Assembly: GCF_004570845.1 (NCBI RefSeq) | Contig: NZ_SPQZ01000002.1 | Location: 744,001-808,000 of the forward strand | DNA: 64,000 nt | Source of the DNA: Orlajensenia leifsoniae | GTDB taxonomy: Bacteria; Actinomycetota; Actinomycetes; Actinomycetales; Microbacteriaceae | Reading direction: 5' to 3' | In this document: positions 51,132 through 60,379 of the stretch, one piece after another | Layout: each line of letters begins with the position of its first letter | Numbering within the stretch: the stretch's first letter is position 1 | The notes under the pieces: generated by a model | Databases searched by the model: none | The model's input: only the letters and a program-made list of their open reading frames with translations | Told to the model about the DNA's origin: nothing | Translations under genes and position numbers: made by a program

Positions 51132-52461
51132 CGACGGGCCTCCGCTCGCGTCCGGTCTGTTCCCAGGCCTGGGCGATACCGCGGGCATTGCGGAGCTGCA
51201 CGCACCGCCAGCCGGCGTCCTCGAGCTGTTCGACGACCACCGGGGCGACGGTGTCGACCACGAAGGCGATGGCGGGCTCGGAGTAGGGCCGGAGCGCCGC
51301 GAGCTCCTGCGCCTCCCTCACGTCGACGTCGATCAGGACGGCGAAGGTCGGCAACCTGTTGCCCGGGTTCCGGATGGCGCTGCCCGGGGAATCGGCGCGG
51401 GTGTCGTGGCCGCCCCCATTGGCAGGCAGCACGAGGTTCGCGAGGCCCTCGAGCAGGTCGCGATCGCCGGCAGGAAGCCGGTACGGCGTCGGGGTGTCCC
51501 CGCGCAGGCCACCGCGCACGCGGTCCGTGGCGGGCGAGAGCTGGCTCGCCCCGGTCTCGATGACGTCGAGCCTGAACCCCGCATCGAGCAGGTGGATGCC
51601 GATGGATGCCGCCATCTCGAGCGAGAGCTCGAAGGCGCCGTCGAGGCGGGGTCGGGTGATGGTGGAGCCGCCGCGCACGCCGACCGAGTGGGTGGTGTCG
51701 ATGATGAGCCGGGCCTCGGGGTTGCTGCGCTGCTCCTCCTGACGCACCATGAGCTCGCCGTGGCGTGCCGTGGCCGGCCAGTTCATGCGGCGCAGCGGGT
51801 CGCCGGGGCGGTACTCGCGGGCGATCAGCTCGTCCGAGTTCGGGTTCGAATGACGCAGCAGTTCGTGCATGCTGCCGTCGCCGTTGGTGAGCGACAGCGC
51901 GTTGCCCGGCAGCGGGCTCACGCGCGGTGTCACGACGAGGTCGTGCGGAACCCCGGCCGTCTGCTCGCCCGACGCGAGCCCGAATGGATCGGCCCGGTCG
52001 AGGATGAGCGGCCCGATGCCGAACACTCCGCGGCGGCGTGGGGTCAGGGTGTACTCCAGGCGAGCGGTGTCGCCCTCGTCGACCCGCCCGTGGCGCCCGA
52101 GGCTCGGCATGAGGGCGCTCGCCGGCACCGAGATGCCGGATTCAGCCTGGTCGCGCCAGCGCGCGCCGTAGCTCGGGCGCACCGAGAGGTTCTGGACGAC
52201 CAGCGAGACGACGGCCTCCGACCCGGCAGGCACGATCACCGGGGAGAAGGAGCGGGTCACGTGCACCCGCATCCGTCGCACGAGCACGTAGCCCATGGCG
52301 ACCAGCGGGATGGCGATCAGGAAGCAGGCGACGAAGAGCGCGTCACGGCGCTCGAGGAAGAGCCCGTACAGGAACATCGCGATGCCCGCCGCAAGGAAGG
52401 CCCAGCCGCGCACGGTCGGGCGTGGCCACCACAGCTTCTGGGAACGGACGTCGTCGGCCAT
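51118..52461 (-). CDS. DUF58 domain protein
   Basis: 447-aa membrane-anchored protein with two N-terminal helices (TVRGWAFLAAGIAMFLYGL and LFVACFLIAIPLVAMGYVLV) and the DUF58 signature REYRPGDPLRRMNWPATARHGELMV near residue 210, followed by a vWA-like domain. Acts with MoxR ATPases in many bacteria; molecular role unknown. Lies 8 nt after moxR. Confidence 0.88.
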   Translation of the reverse strand: MADDVRSQKLWWPRPTVRGWAFLAAGIAMFLYGLFLERRDALFVACFLIAIPLVAMGYVLVRRMRVHVTRSFSPVIVPAGSEAVVSLVVQNLSVRPSYGARWRDQAESGISVPASALMPSLGRHGRVDEGDTARLEYTLTPRRRGVFGIGPLILDRADPFGLASGEQTAGVPHDLVVTPRVSPLPGNALSLTNGDGSMHELLRHSNPNSDELIAREYRPGDPLRRMNWPATARHGELMVRQEEQRSNPEARLIIDTTHSVGVRGGSTITRPRLDGAFELSLEMAASIGIHLLDAGFRLDVIETGASQLSPATDRVRGGLRGDTPTPYRLPAGDRDLLEGLANLVLPANGGGHDTRADSPGSAIRNPGNRLPTFAVLIDVDVREAQELAALRPYSEPAIAFVVDTVAPVVVEQLEDAGWRCVQLRNARGIAQAWEQTGRERRPVDEPV

Positions 52462-52469
52462 CGTGCGGA

Positions 52470-53510
52470 TCAGGACCGCTTCTGGTTTCCGAGGGGCACC
52501 GCGGTCTCGGAGACTATGCGGAGCACGATCTCCTCGATGAGCGCCGAGCTGTCCTGGTGGTGATGTCCGAGGGCACGACTGGTCGGGACGAGCCTGTGTC
52601 CGAGAACGGCGACGGCGAGCTCGTCGATGTCGTCGGGCAGCACGAAGTCGCGGCCCTGGAGGGCGGCATGCGCCTTGGCGGCGCGGATGAGCTGCAGTGT
52701 GGCGCGTGGGCTGCCTCCGAGGCGCAGGTCGCGGTCATCGCGGGTCGCGCGCACGAGGGCCACGGCGTACTCCTTGACGCCGGGAGCGGCGAACACTCCC
52801 CGGGCCGACGACATCATCGCCCGAAGCTGCTCGAGGTCGACGACGGCCCCGATCTGCTCGAGGGGGCTCGTGACGTCGCGGGTGTTGAGCATCTCCACTT
52901 CGTTCTCGGTGTCGGGGTAACCCATCGAGATGCGGGCCATGAACCTGTCGCGCTGGGCCTCGGGAAGGGCGTACGTGCCCTCCATCTCGATCGGGTTCTG
53001 CGTGGCGACGACGGTGAACGGCGTCGAGAGCAGGTAGGTGGTTCCGTCTACGGTGACCTGGCGCTCCTCCATGCACTCGAGCAGTGCCGACTGCGTCTTG
53101 GGAGAGGCGCGGTTGATCTCGTCTCCGATGACGATGTTCGCGAACACGGCGCCGGGCTTGAACTCGAAGCGTCGCTCGGCCTGGTTGTACATCGAAACGC
53201 CGGTGACATCGCTGGGCAGCAGGTCGGGCGTGAACTGGATGCGGCTGACCGTACTGTCGACGGACTTCGCCAGCGCCTTCGCCAGCATCGTCTTGCCGAC
53301 GCCCGGCACGTCCTCGATGAGCAGGTGGCCTTCGGCAAGCAGAACGGTGAGCGCCGTGCGCACGGCGGCGTGCTTGCCCGCGATGACGCTCTCGACGTTC
53401 GCGATGATCGCGTTGGCGTGCCGCAGCACCTCGTCGAGGGGCATCGCGACGGTGTCGTCGGCTGTGGCCACCGAGGAGTCGGTGGGGATTCGGGTGGCTG
53501 AGCTGTTCAT
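52470..53510 (-). CDS. MoxR-family AAA+ ATPase
   Basis: 346-aa chaperone-like ATPase. Walker [18 protein letters not shown] near residue 80, Walker [20 protein letters not shown], sensor 1 [20 protein letters not shown]. It overlaps the coaD stop by 4 nt and precedes DUF58 and the transglutaminase gene. Confidence 0.93.
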   Translation of the reverse strand: MNSSATRIPTDSSVATADDTVAMPLDEVLRHANAIIANVESVIAGKHAAVRTALTVLLAEGHLLIEDVPGVGKTMLAKALAKSVDSTVSRIQFTPDLLPSDVTGVSMYNQAERRFEFKPGAVFANIVIGDEINRASPKTQSALLECMEERQVTVDGTTYLLSTPFTVVATQNPIEMEGTYALPEAQRDRFMARISMGYPDTENEVEMLNTRDVTSPLEQIGAVVDLEQLRAMMSSARGVFAAPGVKEYAVALVRATRDDRDLRLGGSPRATLQLIRAAKAHAALQGRDFVLPDDIDELAVAVLGHRLVPTSRALGHHHQDSSALIEEIVLRIVSETAVPLGNQKRS

Positions 53511-53995
53511 CGGAGTGACCCCTGGAGGAAATCGGCGACGGCCCGAGGCACGTAGGGGGCCACGTCGCCCCCGAGAGCCGCGACCTGTCGGACGAGGGAA
53601 CTGGACACGTGGGCGTGTGCAGGATCGGGGAGCATGAAGATGGTCTCCACGCCGGCGAGATTGCGATTGACGATCGCCATCGGGGTCTCATAGGCCACAT
53701 CGACCTGGGAGCGGATTCCCTTCACCAGCACGGATGCCCCGACCTCGGTGCAGTAGTCGACGAGCAGGCCGACACTCCACGATGCGACGACGATGTTGCC
53801 GCCGGCACCGGACTCGGCGATGGCCCGTTCGATCAGGCTGACCCGCTGGGCGATGGGGAGCAGGGCGTTCTTGTCGGGATTGTGCACGACGAGCACGTGC
53901 AGCTCGTCGAACAGGCCCGCGGCACGCTCGATCACGTCGAGGTGACCCAACGTGGCTGGGTCGAACGAACCGGGAACGACGGCGATCCTGCGCAT
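53507..53995 (-). CDS. coaD: Phosphopantetheine adenylyltransferase
   Basis: Penultimate step of coenzyme A synthesis. 162 aa with [20 protein letters not shown] at the start (TxGH nucleotide-binding motif) and [16 protein letters not shown] (ISSTxVR-like) near the end. The ATG at 53995 is the family start; a GTG three codons upstream is possible. AGGGTG lies upstream. Confidence 0.96.
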   Translation of the reverse strand: MRRIAVVPGSFDPATLGHLDVIERAAGLFDELHVLVVHNPDKNALLPIAQRVSLIERAIAESGAGGNIVVASWSVGLLVDYCTEVGASVLVKGIRSQVDVAYETPMAIVNRNLAGVETIFMLPDPAHAHVSSSLVRQVAALGGDVAPYVPRAVADFLQGSLR

Positions 53996-54065
53996 GGGTT
54001 TCACCCTAGCCTTTCGGCATCACTCCTCTGCTGGAGAGCGGGTGTGAATCCCCGAACAGGGGTCG

Positions 54066-56291
54066 TCACGCCTTGTTGAGGTATTCGCGCTCGGACTCGT
54101 CGAGTCGGCGGGCGACGGCCTCGCGCAGGTCGGGGTGGTCGGCGAACGCCGGGTCGACGTCGAGGATCTCCTGCACGGCTCGACGCGCGTCGGCGATGAT
54201 GTCGCCGTCCTGGGCGACGCGCAGCAGTCGGAGCGACGAGCGCCCTCCCGACTGCAGTCCACCGAGCACGTCGCCTTCGCGGCGGAGCTCCAGGTCGGCC
54301 TGGGCGAGTTCGAAACCGTCGAGAGTAGCGGCGACGGCATCGACGCGTTGGCGGCCGAGCGACTCCTCGGCGGCGTTCGTCACGAGGAGGCAGAGCCCGG
54401 GAACCGAGCCGCGGCCGACGCGACCGCGCAGCTGGTGCAACTGCGAGACCCCGAACCTCTCGGCGTCGAGCACCACCATGGTCGAGGCGTTCGGCACGTC
54501 GACGCCGACCTCGATGACCGTCGTGGCCACGAGAACGTCGATGGTGCCGGCCGCGAACGCCTGCATGACGGCATCCTTCTCGTCACTCGACATGCGACCG
54601 TGCAGAGCCTCGATCCGGCGGCCGGCGAGATCGGGGTGGCTGCGGAGGGACTCGAGAGTGGCGGTCACCGACGCCAACGGCGCCTTGCTCTCGGCCTCGG
54701 CCTCGTCGAGCACGCCGCCGAGATCCTCGCCCTCCTCGGGCTGCTTGGCGTCGATCGCCGGGCAGACCACGAAGGCCTGCCTGCCGAGGGCCAGCTCCTC
54801 GGCCGTGCGCGTCCAGACCCGATTCCACCACCCCGGTTTCTCGGCCAGGGGCACGACGAAAGACTCGATGCCCGATCGGCCGGCCGGGAGTTCGCGGATG
54901 ACGCTCACGTCGAGGTCGCCGAACACCGTCATGGCCACGGTGCGCGGGATCGGCGTGGCCGTGAGGACGAGCACGTGCGGAGGCGTGGCTCCCTTGAGTC
55001 GCAGCGCCTCGCGCTGGTCGACGCCGAAGCGGTGCTGCTCGTCGATGACCACGAGCCCGAGGTCGTAGAACGACACGGTCTCGCCGAGCAGGGCGTGGGT
55101 GCCGACGACGATGCGCGATTGGCCCGAGACGGCCCGGAGCAGCGCCTTGCGACGCTCAGCGGCGGAGAGCTGCCCGGTGATGAGGGTGGGCATGAGCTCT
55201 GCCGACAGATCAGGGCCGAGGGTGCGAGCGATGGAGCGCAGATGCTGCGCCGCGAGCACCTCCGTGGGGGCGAGCAGGGCCGATTGCCCACCCGACTCCG
55301 CAACGGCCAGCATGGCGCGGAGGGCGACGAGGGTCTTGCCGGAGCCGACCTCGCCCTGCACGAGGCGGTTCATGGGAGCCGTCGCTGCGAGGTCGCCGGC
55401 GATCTCGTCTCCCACCTCCTCCTGGTCGGCCGTGAGGGTGAACGGCAGGATGCCGTCGAAGCGCTCGAGGTAGCCTCCGGCGCGCGGCACCCGGGCCGTC
55501 GTGGCCGAGGCCCGGTGAATGGCGCGCTCCTGCAGCAGCGCGGCCTGCAGCACGAACGCCTCGGCGAAGCGCAGGCTGTCGCGTGCCCGCCTCCAGTCGG
55601 AGTCGGTCTGAGGCCGGTGCACGAGCTCGAGCGCCCTGGCGTGGGCGAGCAGCCCCTGCTCCTCTCGCACGGCCGCGGGAACGGCATCCCCCACACCGCG
55701 CAGGCCGTCGAGAGTGGTCGCGATGGCCTTCGCGATGTTCCAGCTCGACAGGCTTCCCGTCGCCGGGTAGATCGGGATCGGCATCTCCGACCAGCGCTTG
55801 CCGGCATCGGGGTCGTTCACGCCGCTGAGCGCCACCGAGTCGTCGTCGAACAACTCGTAGTCGGGGTGCGCCAACTGCAGGGCGCTGCGGTAGGCGGTGA
55901 CCTTGCCCGCGAAGACTCCCCGCACGCCCGGCCGCAGTTCCTTCTCACGCCAGCCCTGGTTGAAGAAGGTGAGGGTCAGGATGCCGGCGCCATCGGAGAT
56001 GGACACCTCGAGGATGTTCCCCCGACGGTTCTTCATCGAGCGCCCGCGCACCTCGCGCACCTCGGCGACGATGGTCACGTTCTCATCGAGGGGCAGACGA
56101 TCGAGCGCCGTCAGTTCGCCGCGGCGCGCGTAGCGGCGCGGATAGTGGCTGAGCAGGTCTCCGACGGTGCGGATGCCGAAGGCCTTCGCCAGCGGCGTGG
56201 CCGTGCGCGGCGCCAGCACCGTCGCCAACGGTGCGTCGAGCGGACTCGTCGGCGCGCCGACGGAACCTGACGAGGCGTCGGTCGAGGTCAT
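54066..56291 (-). CDS. recG: ATP-dependent DNA helicase RecG
   Basis: Branch-migrating helicase for stalled forks, 741 aa. N-terminal wedge/OB domain (PRRYARRGELTALDRL), Walker A QGEVGSGKTLVALRAM, DEQH in VVIDEQHRFGV, TATPIPRTVAM, and a helicase C domain ending with GRGSVPGLCLLVT and the TRG region. ATG at 56291 overlaps the upstream TPR gene stop by 4 nt; the long open frame beyond is not coding. Confidence 0.95.
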   Translation of the reverse strand: MTSTDASSGSVGAPTSPLDAPLATVLAPRTATPLAKAFGIRTVGDLLSHYPRRYARRGELTALDRLPLDENVTIVAEVREVRGRSMKNRRGNILEVSISDGAGILTLTFFNQGWREKELRPGVRGVFAGKVTAYRSALQLAHPDYELFDDDSVALSGVNDPDAGKRWSEMPIPIYPATGSLSSWNIAKAIATTLDGLRGVGDAVPAAVREEQGLLAHARALELVHRPQTDSDWRRARDSLRFAEAFVLQAALLQERAIHRASATTARVPRAGGYLERFDGILPFTLTADQEEVGDEIAGDLAATAPMNRLVQGEVGSGKTLVALRAMLAVAESGGQSALLAPTEVLAAQHLRSIARTLGPDLSAELMPTLITGQLSAAERRKALLRAVSGQSRIVVGTHALLGETVSFYDLGLVVIDEQHRFGVDQREALRLKGATPPHVLVLTATPIPRTVAMTVFGDLDVSVIRELPAGRSGIESFVVPLAEKPGWWNRVWTRTAEELALGRQAFVVCPAIDAKQPEEGEDLGGVLDEAEAESKAPLASVTATLESLRSHPDLAGRRIEALHGRMSSDEKDAVMQAFAAGTIDVLVATTVIEVGVDVPNASTMVVLDAERFGVSQLHQLRGRVGRGSVPGLCLLVTNAAEESLGRQRVDAVAATLDGFELAQADLELRREGDVLGGLQSGGRSSLRLLRVAQDGDIIADARRAVQEILDVDPAFADHPDLREAVARRLDESEREYLNKA

Positions 56292-57046
56292 TCCTCGATC
56301 GTAGAGCGATCCTCCGTCAGGGCACGGATCTCGGCGGCCACGTACGGGTCGTCCGGCCGCTTCTCGGCGAGGGAGCGCTGCTGCACGAGAGCCTCGTCGG
56401 TACGACCGAGGGTGCGCAGGCATCGTGCGACAGCCCATCGCCCGATGAAGCGCTGGTCGGCCGTTCCCACCTCGCGGGCGTACTCGAGGGCGCGTTCGAA
56501 GTGCGGCAGGGCCTCGGCGGCTCGGCCGCCGTCGTGCAGGTACCAGCCCAGGTTGTTGTGCAGCGCGACGCCCCAGCGGCGGGTGCGCGGCTGGCCCGCG
56601 CGCTCGAGCACGGCGAAGCCGACCTCGGCCCATTCCTCCTCGTGCCCCGCGTCGGCGATGGCGAGCATGTGCAGGGCATCCAGGGTGAGGAACGTCACAC
56701 GACCGGATGCCGCACGCCGGGCGGCCTTCGTGAACAACGGGACAGCCACGACGGGCTCGCTCTGCGCCAGCCGCAGCCTGCCGCGCTCCAGCGCTATGCG
56801 CGCCTCGACGATGGGCGATGACGGCACGATCGAGTCGAGCACGGCCTCGGCGTCGTCGTACTGCTCCATCAGCCCGAGGGCTCGCGCCAGCTGAGTCGCG
56901 ATCTCCTCGCGGGCCTCCTCGCTGTAGGCGAGGTCGTCGGCGGCCGCCTGGAAGCGCTCCGCTGAGGCCGCTGGATCCGAGAAATCCCACAGCGTGTCCA
57001 GGATGGACTGGTCGATGGTCTGGAGCTGATTCGTCGTGTCCCCCAC
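56288..57046 (-). CDS. Tetratricopeptide-repeat protein
   Basis: 252-aa all-helical protein. TPR-like pairs are seen at LMEQYDDAEAVLDSIV, GVALHNNLGWYLHDGGRAAEALPHFERAL and the following helix ALVQQRSLAEKRPDDP. No signal peptide. The GTG at 57046 (MGDTTNQLQTIDQ) faces rsmD divergently across 48 nt. Co-translated with recG; no specific function can be assigned. Confidence 0.8.
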   Translation of the reverse strand: MGDTTNQLQTIDQSILDTLWDFSDPAASAERFQAAADDLAYSEEAREEIATQLARALGLMEQYDDAEAVLDSIVPSSPIVEARIALERGRLRLAQSEPVVAVPLFTKAARRAASGRVTFLTLDALHMLAIADAGHEEEWAEVGFAVLERAGQPRTRRWGVALHNNLGWYLHDGGRAAEALPHFERALEYAREVGTADQRFIGRWAVARCLRTLGRTDEALVQQRSLAEKRPDDPYVAAEIRALTEDRSTIEE

Positions 57047-57094
57047 CCGTCCATCATCACACCCATGTCCGTGCGCGGGTAGGCTCACTTCGTT

Positions 57095-57685
57095 ATGACG
57101 CGCATCGTCTCCGGCTTCGCCGGTTCCCTCACCCTCGCCGTGCCCCGGAGCGGTACCCGCCCCACCAGCGACAGGGTGCGGGAGGCCATCTTCTCGGCGC
57201 TCGACGCCCGCGACGAGATCCGCGGGGCTCACGTGCTCGACCTGTACGCGGGCACGGGGTCGCTCGGTCTCGAGGCCGCCAGCAGGGGTGCGGCATCCGT
57301 GGTGCTCGTCGAACGGAATGCCGCGGCCGCGGCGATCTGCCGCAAGAACACCGAGTCCGTGCTGCGCACGGCCCCGACCGGCGGGAAGCCCCGCGTCAGC
57401 GTCGCCGCTCAGTCGGTGCAGCACTATCTCGAGGGCGTCGTCGGTGACTTCGACCTCGTCTTCCTCGACCCGCCCTACGATCTTCCCGGCGACGAGCTCG
57501 ACCGCGCCGTGGCCCTTCTCGTACACCATCTCTCCCCGGGGGCGACGGTCTTGATCGAGCGCAGCACCCGCTCCGGCCGGCCGACGCTCCCCCACGGCCT
57601 CGAGCTCGACCGCGAGAAGAAGTACGGCGACACCACCCTGTGGTGGGCCACTGCGGCGACGGCGACCCACAGGACCGCCGAATAG
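57095..57685 (+). CDS. rsmD: 16S rRNA (guanine-966-N2)-methyltransferase RsmD
   Basis: 196-aa SAM-dependent methyltransferase. MTRIVSGFAGSLTLAVPRSG, SAM site VLDLYAGTGSLGLEAASRGA, and the catalytic DPPYDLP motif. No ribosome binding site before the ATG; TAGGCT lies 9 nt upstream, which suggests a near-leaderless mRNA. In actinobacteria it normally lies beside coaD and recG, as here. Confidence 0.94.
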   Translation: MTRIVSGFAGSLTLAVPRSGTRPTSDRVREAIFSALDARDEIRGAHVLDLYAGTGSLGLEAASRGAASVVLVERNAAAAAICRKNTESVLRTAPTGGKPRVSVAAQSVQHYLEGVVGDFDLVFLDPPYDLPGDELDRAVALLVHHLSPGATVLIERSTRSGRPTLPHGLELDREKKYGDTTLWWATAATATHRTAE

Positions 57686-57724
57686 CACCGGCTGGCGCCG
57701 ACCGAGCGGCGACCTAGCGCCGAC

Positions 57725-58714
57725 CTAGCCCGCGGCGCCGTCCCACCCGCTGTAGGGATCCCAGCCGACGGCGTCGTGAGGCGTGCCGTCGACGCTCACC
57801 GTGCCCGAGCCCTCGGTCACCCTCCCGATGACGCGGAAGGGAGCCGGAACGACCGAATCATGCGGGAAGGTCGCCAGCAGGCCATGGTCCTCGCCGCCGC
57901 CCAGGGCGCGCTCGATGTCGTCGCCGAGCGTCGCCGAGTCGAAGTCGATGCCGACCCCACTCGACCGGGCGATGCGCGCCGCATCGAGGGACAGGCCGTC
58001 CGAGACGTCGAGCATGGCGGTCGCACCGCCGATCGCGGCGACGGGGCCGGCACCGATCGGCGGAGTCGGGGCGAGCTGGGCGTCGATGGCCGACGGATGC
58101 CGCAGGCGGAGCTCTGCCGCGAGTTCAGCGTCGGGCCGCCCCTGTGCGTCGACCCCGGCACGGAACAGCAGGCCGAGCCCCTCGGCGGCGAGGCCGAGCT
58201 GTCCGGCGAGAGCCACGACGTCGCCGGGGCGGGCTCCCGATCGCAACACCGGGGCGCGGCCCTGCAGGTCGCCGAACGCCGTGACGGCGACGGTGAGGGT
58301 GTCGGATGCCGAGAGGTCGCCGCCCACGACACCGCAGCCGGGCGACAGAGCCCCACAGGCCGCCCGCAGACCGTCGGCGAAGCCCTCGACGACGGAGACG
58401 TCCAGCGACGGAGGCACCGCGAGGGCCACGACCAGGGCTGTCGGCACCGCTCCCATCGCAGCCACATCCGAGAGGTTGGTGGCTGCGGCCTTCCAGCCCA
58501 GATCGAACGGCGTCGACCAGGCCAGCCTGAAGTCGGGTCCGTGCACCATCATGTCGGTCGTGACGACGAAGCGCGCATCCGGAGCCGAGATCACGGCGGC
58601 ATCGTCACCGGGTCCGACGATGGCCGCGTCAGCGTCCGGAAGCCGCGGGAAGATCCGGGCGAGCACGGCCAGCTCACTCAGCTCGCCGACGGTCGTGCTC
58701 GAAGCCTCAGTCAT
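57725..58714 (-). CDS. thiL: Thiamine-monophosphate kinase
   Basis: Phosphorylates TMP to thiamine diphosphate. 329 aa: GPGDDAAVISAPDARFVVTTD (metal-binding Asps), LGWKAAATNLSDVAAMGA, VVGGDLSASDTL and AMLDVSDGLSLDAARIA. Faces the DUF3515 lipoprotein gene across 24 nt and converges with rsmD across 39 nt, which holds imperfect repeats of a GCGCCGACC-type word. Confidence 0.93.
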   Translation of the reverse strand: MTEASSTTVGELSELAVLARIFPRLPDADAAIVGPGDDAAVISAPDARFVVTTDMMVHGPDFRLAWSTPFDLGWKAAATNLSDVAAMGAVPTALVVALAVPPSLDVSVVEGFADGLRAACGALSPGCGVVGGDLSASDTLTVAVTAFGDLQGRAPVLRSGARPGDVVALAGQLGLAAEGLGLLFRAGVDAQGRPDAELAAELRLRHPSAIDAQLAPTPPIGAGPVAAIGGATAMLDVSDGLSLDAARIARSSGVGIDFDSATLGDDIERALGGGEDHGLLATFPHDSVVPAPFRVIGRVTEGSGTVSVDGTPHDAVGWDPYSGWDGAAG

Positions 58715-58738
58715 TCCTCACACGGTAGCCTGAAAGCG

Positions 58739-59248
58739 ATGTCACTCCGTTCTGCGCTGCGTTCCGCGGCGCTCCCCTGCACCCTCGTCCTCGCCGCGGT
58801 CGCCCTCACGGGCTGCGCATCCGCCGTCTCGCTCGAGCCCGCGGCCGATGCGAAGGACACGGCCTGCGCAGACGTCGTCGTGCGCCTTCCTCCCACCGTC
58901 GCAGACCAGGCAGCGCGGGAGACGGGCGCCCAGGGCACTGGCGCATGGGGCGACCCGGCCTCCGTGCTGCTGCGCTGCGGCGTTCCCACGCCGGGCCCGA
59001 CGACGGACGAGTGCGTGAGCGTGAACGGCGTCGACTGGATCCAGGACGACTCCGACGCCCCGACCTATCGCTTCACGACGTTCGGTCGAACTCCGGCGGT
59101 GGAGGTCATCCTCGACTACGACAGAGTGAGCGGAGCGACGACCCTGGCCGACCTCGCCTCGGCGGTCTCCGTCATCGAGCCGACGGCGCAGTGCACCGAC
59201 GTCACCGATGTGCCGGAACCGACCAGCACTGCGACGCCGGCCGGCTGA
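58739..59248 (+). CDS. DUF3515 family lipoprotein
   Basis: 169-aa exported lipoprotein. Signal peptide MSLRSALRSAALPCTLVLAAVALTG with lipobox LTGC (Cys26). The mature part has three or more Cys and a CVSVNGVDWIQDD segment typical of DUF3515. Function unknown. TAGCCT 7 nt before the ATG and no ribosome binding site suggest a leaderless transcript. Confidence 0.88.
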   Translation: MSLRSALRSAALPCTLVLAAVALTGCASAVSLEPAADAKDTACADVVVRLPPTVADQAARETGAQGTGAWGDPASVLLRCGVPTPGPTTDECVSVNGVDWIQDDSDAPTYRFTTFGRTPAVEVILDYDRVSGATTLADLASAVSVIEPTAQCTDVTDVPEPTSTATPAG

Positions 59249-59262
59249 GAACATCCGGCGCG

Positions 59263-59278
59263 CACCGTCGCGACGGTG
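59263..59278. terminator. Palindrome between convergent DUF3515 and ddl
   Basis: Perfect 16-bp palindrome CACCGTCG-CGACGGTG directly abutting the ddl stop codon and 14 nt after the lipoprotein gene. As RNA it would form a 6-bp stem with a 4-nt loop. Likely bidirectional terminator. Confidence 0.5.
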
Positions 59279-60379
59279 TCAGCCGACCCTGACCCCGCGC
59301 GCCACGGCGACGCGGATGAGCTCGTCGATCAGCTCGGGGTAGCTGAGCCCCGAGTTCAACCAGCAGGTCGGGAACATCGAGATGGGCGTGAAGCCGGGCA
59401 TCGTGTTGATCTCGTTGATCACGAAGCCAGCGTCGGTGAGGAAGAAGTCGACCCGGGACAGCCCTTCGGCGCCGATGGCCTCGAACGCCGCGATGGCGAT
59501 CTCGCTCATCTCGGCGAGCTGCTCGTCGCGCAGGTCCGCCGGGCAGGTGAGCTGCACGCCGGGGGCGTCGAGGTACTTCGCCTCGAAGTCGTAGAACTCC
59601 CGCCCCGACATGATGACCTCACCGGCGACGGAGGAACGCGGGCTCTCGCCGTGGGCGCCTCCGAGGATGGCGATCTCGAGCTCGCGGCCGACGACGCCGG
59701 TCTCGACGAGCACCTTGTCGTCTTCGGCGAAGGCGGTCGCGAAGGCCGCGTCGAACTCGTCGGGCTCAGACACCTTGCTCACGCCCACGCTGGAGCCCGC
59801 CCGGGCGGGCTTGACGAACACGGGCAGGCCGAGGCCGGCGACGGACGCGCGCACGGCGGCGGGGTCACGGTCCCACTCCTGGGCCGTGATGGTGCGCCAC
59901 GGGGCCACCTCGATGCCCGCGTGCTGCAGGACCAGCTTGGTGAAGTGCTTGTCCATGCCGAGCGCGCTCGCGAGCACGCCGGATCCCACGTAGGGCAGGC
60001 CGACGAGTTCGAGCATGCCCTGCAGTGTGCCGTCCTCGCCGAAGGGGCCGTGGAGGATGGGGAAGACCAGGTCGACGTCGCCGAGCGAGCGTTCGCCGGC
60101 GGCATCCGTCACCCGCAGTTCGCGGGTGGCAGCACTCTCGGGCCACGTGATGCGTGTGCCGTTGTCGACGACCTCGGGCAGTGCCTGCGGGTCGAGGGCG
60201 AAGCGGTGGGCATCATCGGACTCGAGCACGAAGGCTCCGTCGCGGGTGATGCCGACGGGGATGACGTCGTACTTCTCACGGTCGATCGCCGAGAGAACTC
60301 CCCCCGCCGTTGCGCAGCTGATGGAATGCTCGCTTGACCGACCGCCAAACAGCAGCACCACCCTGAGCTTGTGCGTCAT
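59279..60379 (-). CDS. ddl: D-alanine--D-alanine ligase
   Basis: Makes D-Ala-D-Ala for peptidoglycan. The 366-aa ATP-grasp enzyme has LFGGRSSEHSISCATAGGVL, FPILHGPFGEDGTLQGML, VFVKPARAGSSVGVSKV, and the C-terminal NEINTMPGFTPISMFP. ATG at 60379 with AAAGGAA upstream is well supported. Its first 103 nt lie within the annotated tail of gpsA. Confidence 0.95.
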   Translation of the reverse strand: MTHKLRVVLLFGGRSSEHSISCATAGGVLSAIDREKYDVIPVGITRDGAFVLESDDAHRFALDPQALPEVVDNGTRITWPESAATRELRVTDAAGERSLGDVDLVFPILHGPFGEDGTLQGMLELVGLPYVGSGVLASALGMDKHFTKLVLQHAGIEVAPWRTITAQEWDRDPAAVRASVAGLGLPVFVKPARAGSSVGVSKVSEPDEFDAAFATAFAEDDKVLVETGVVGRELEIAILGGAHGESPRSSVAGEVIMSGREFYDFEAKYLDAPGVQLTCPADLRDEQLAEMSEIAIAAFEAIGAEGLSRVDFFLTDAGFVINEINTMPGFTPISMFPTCWLNSGLSYPELIDELIRVAVARGVRVG

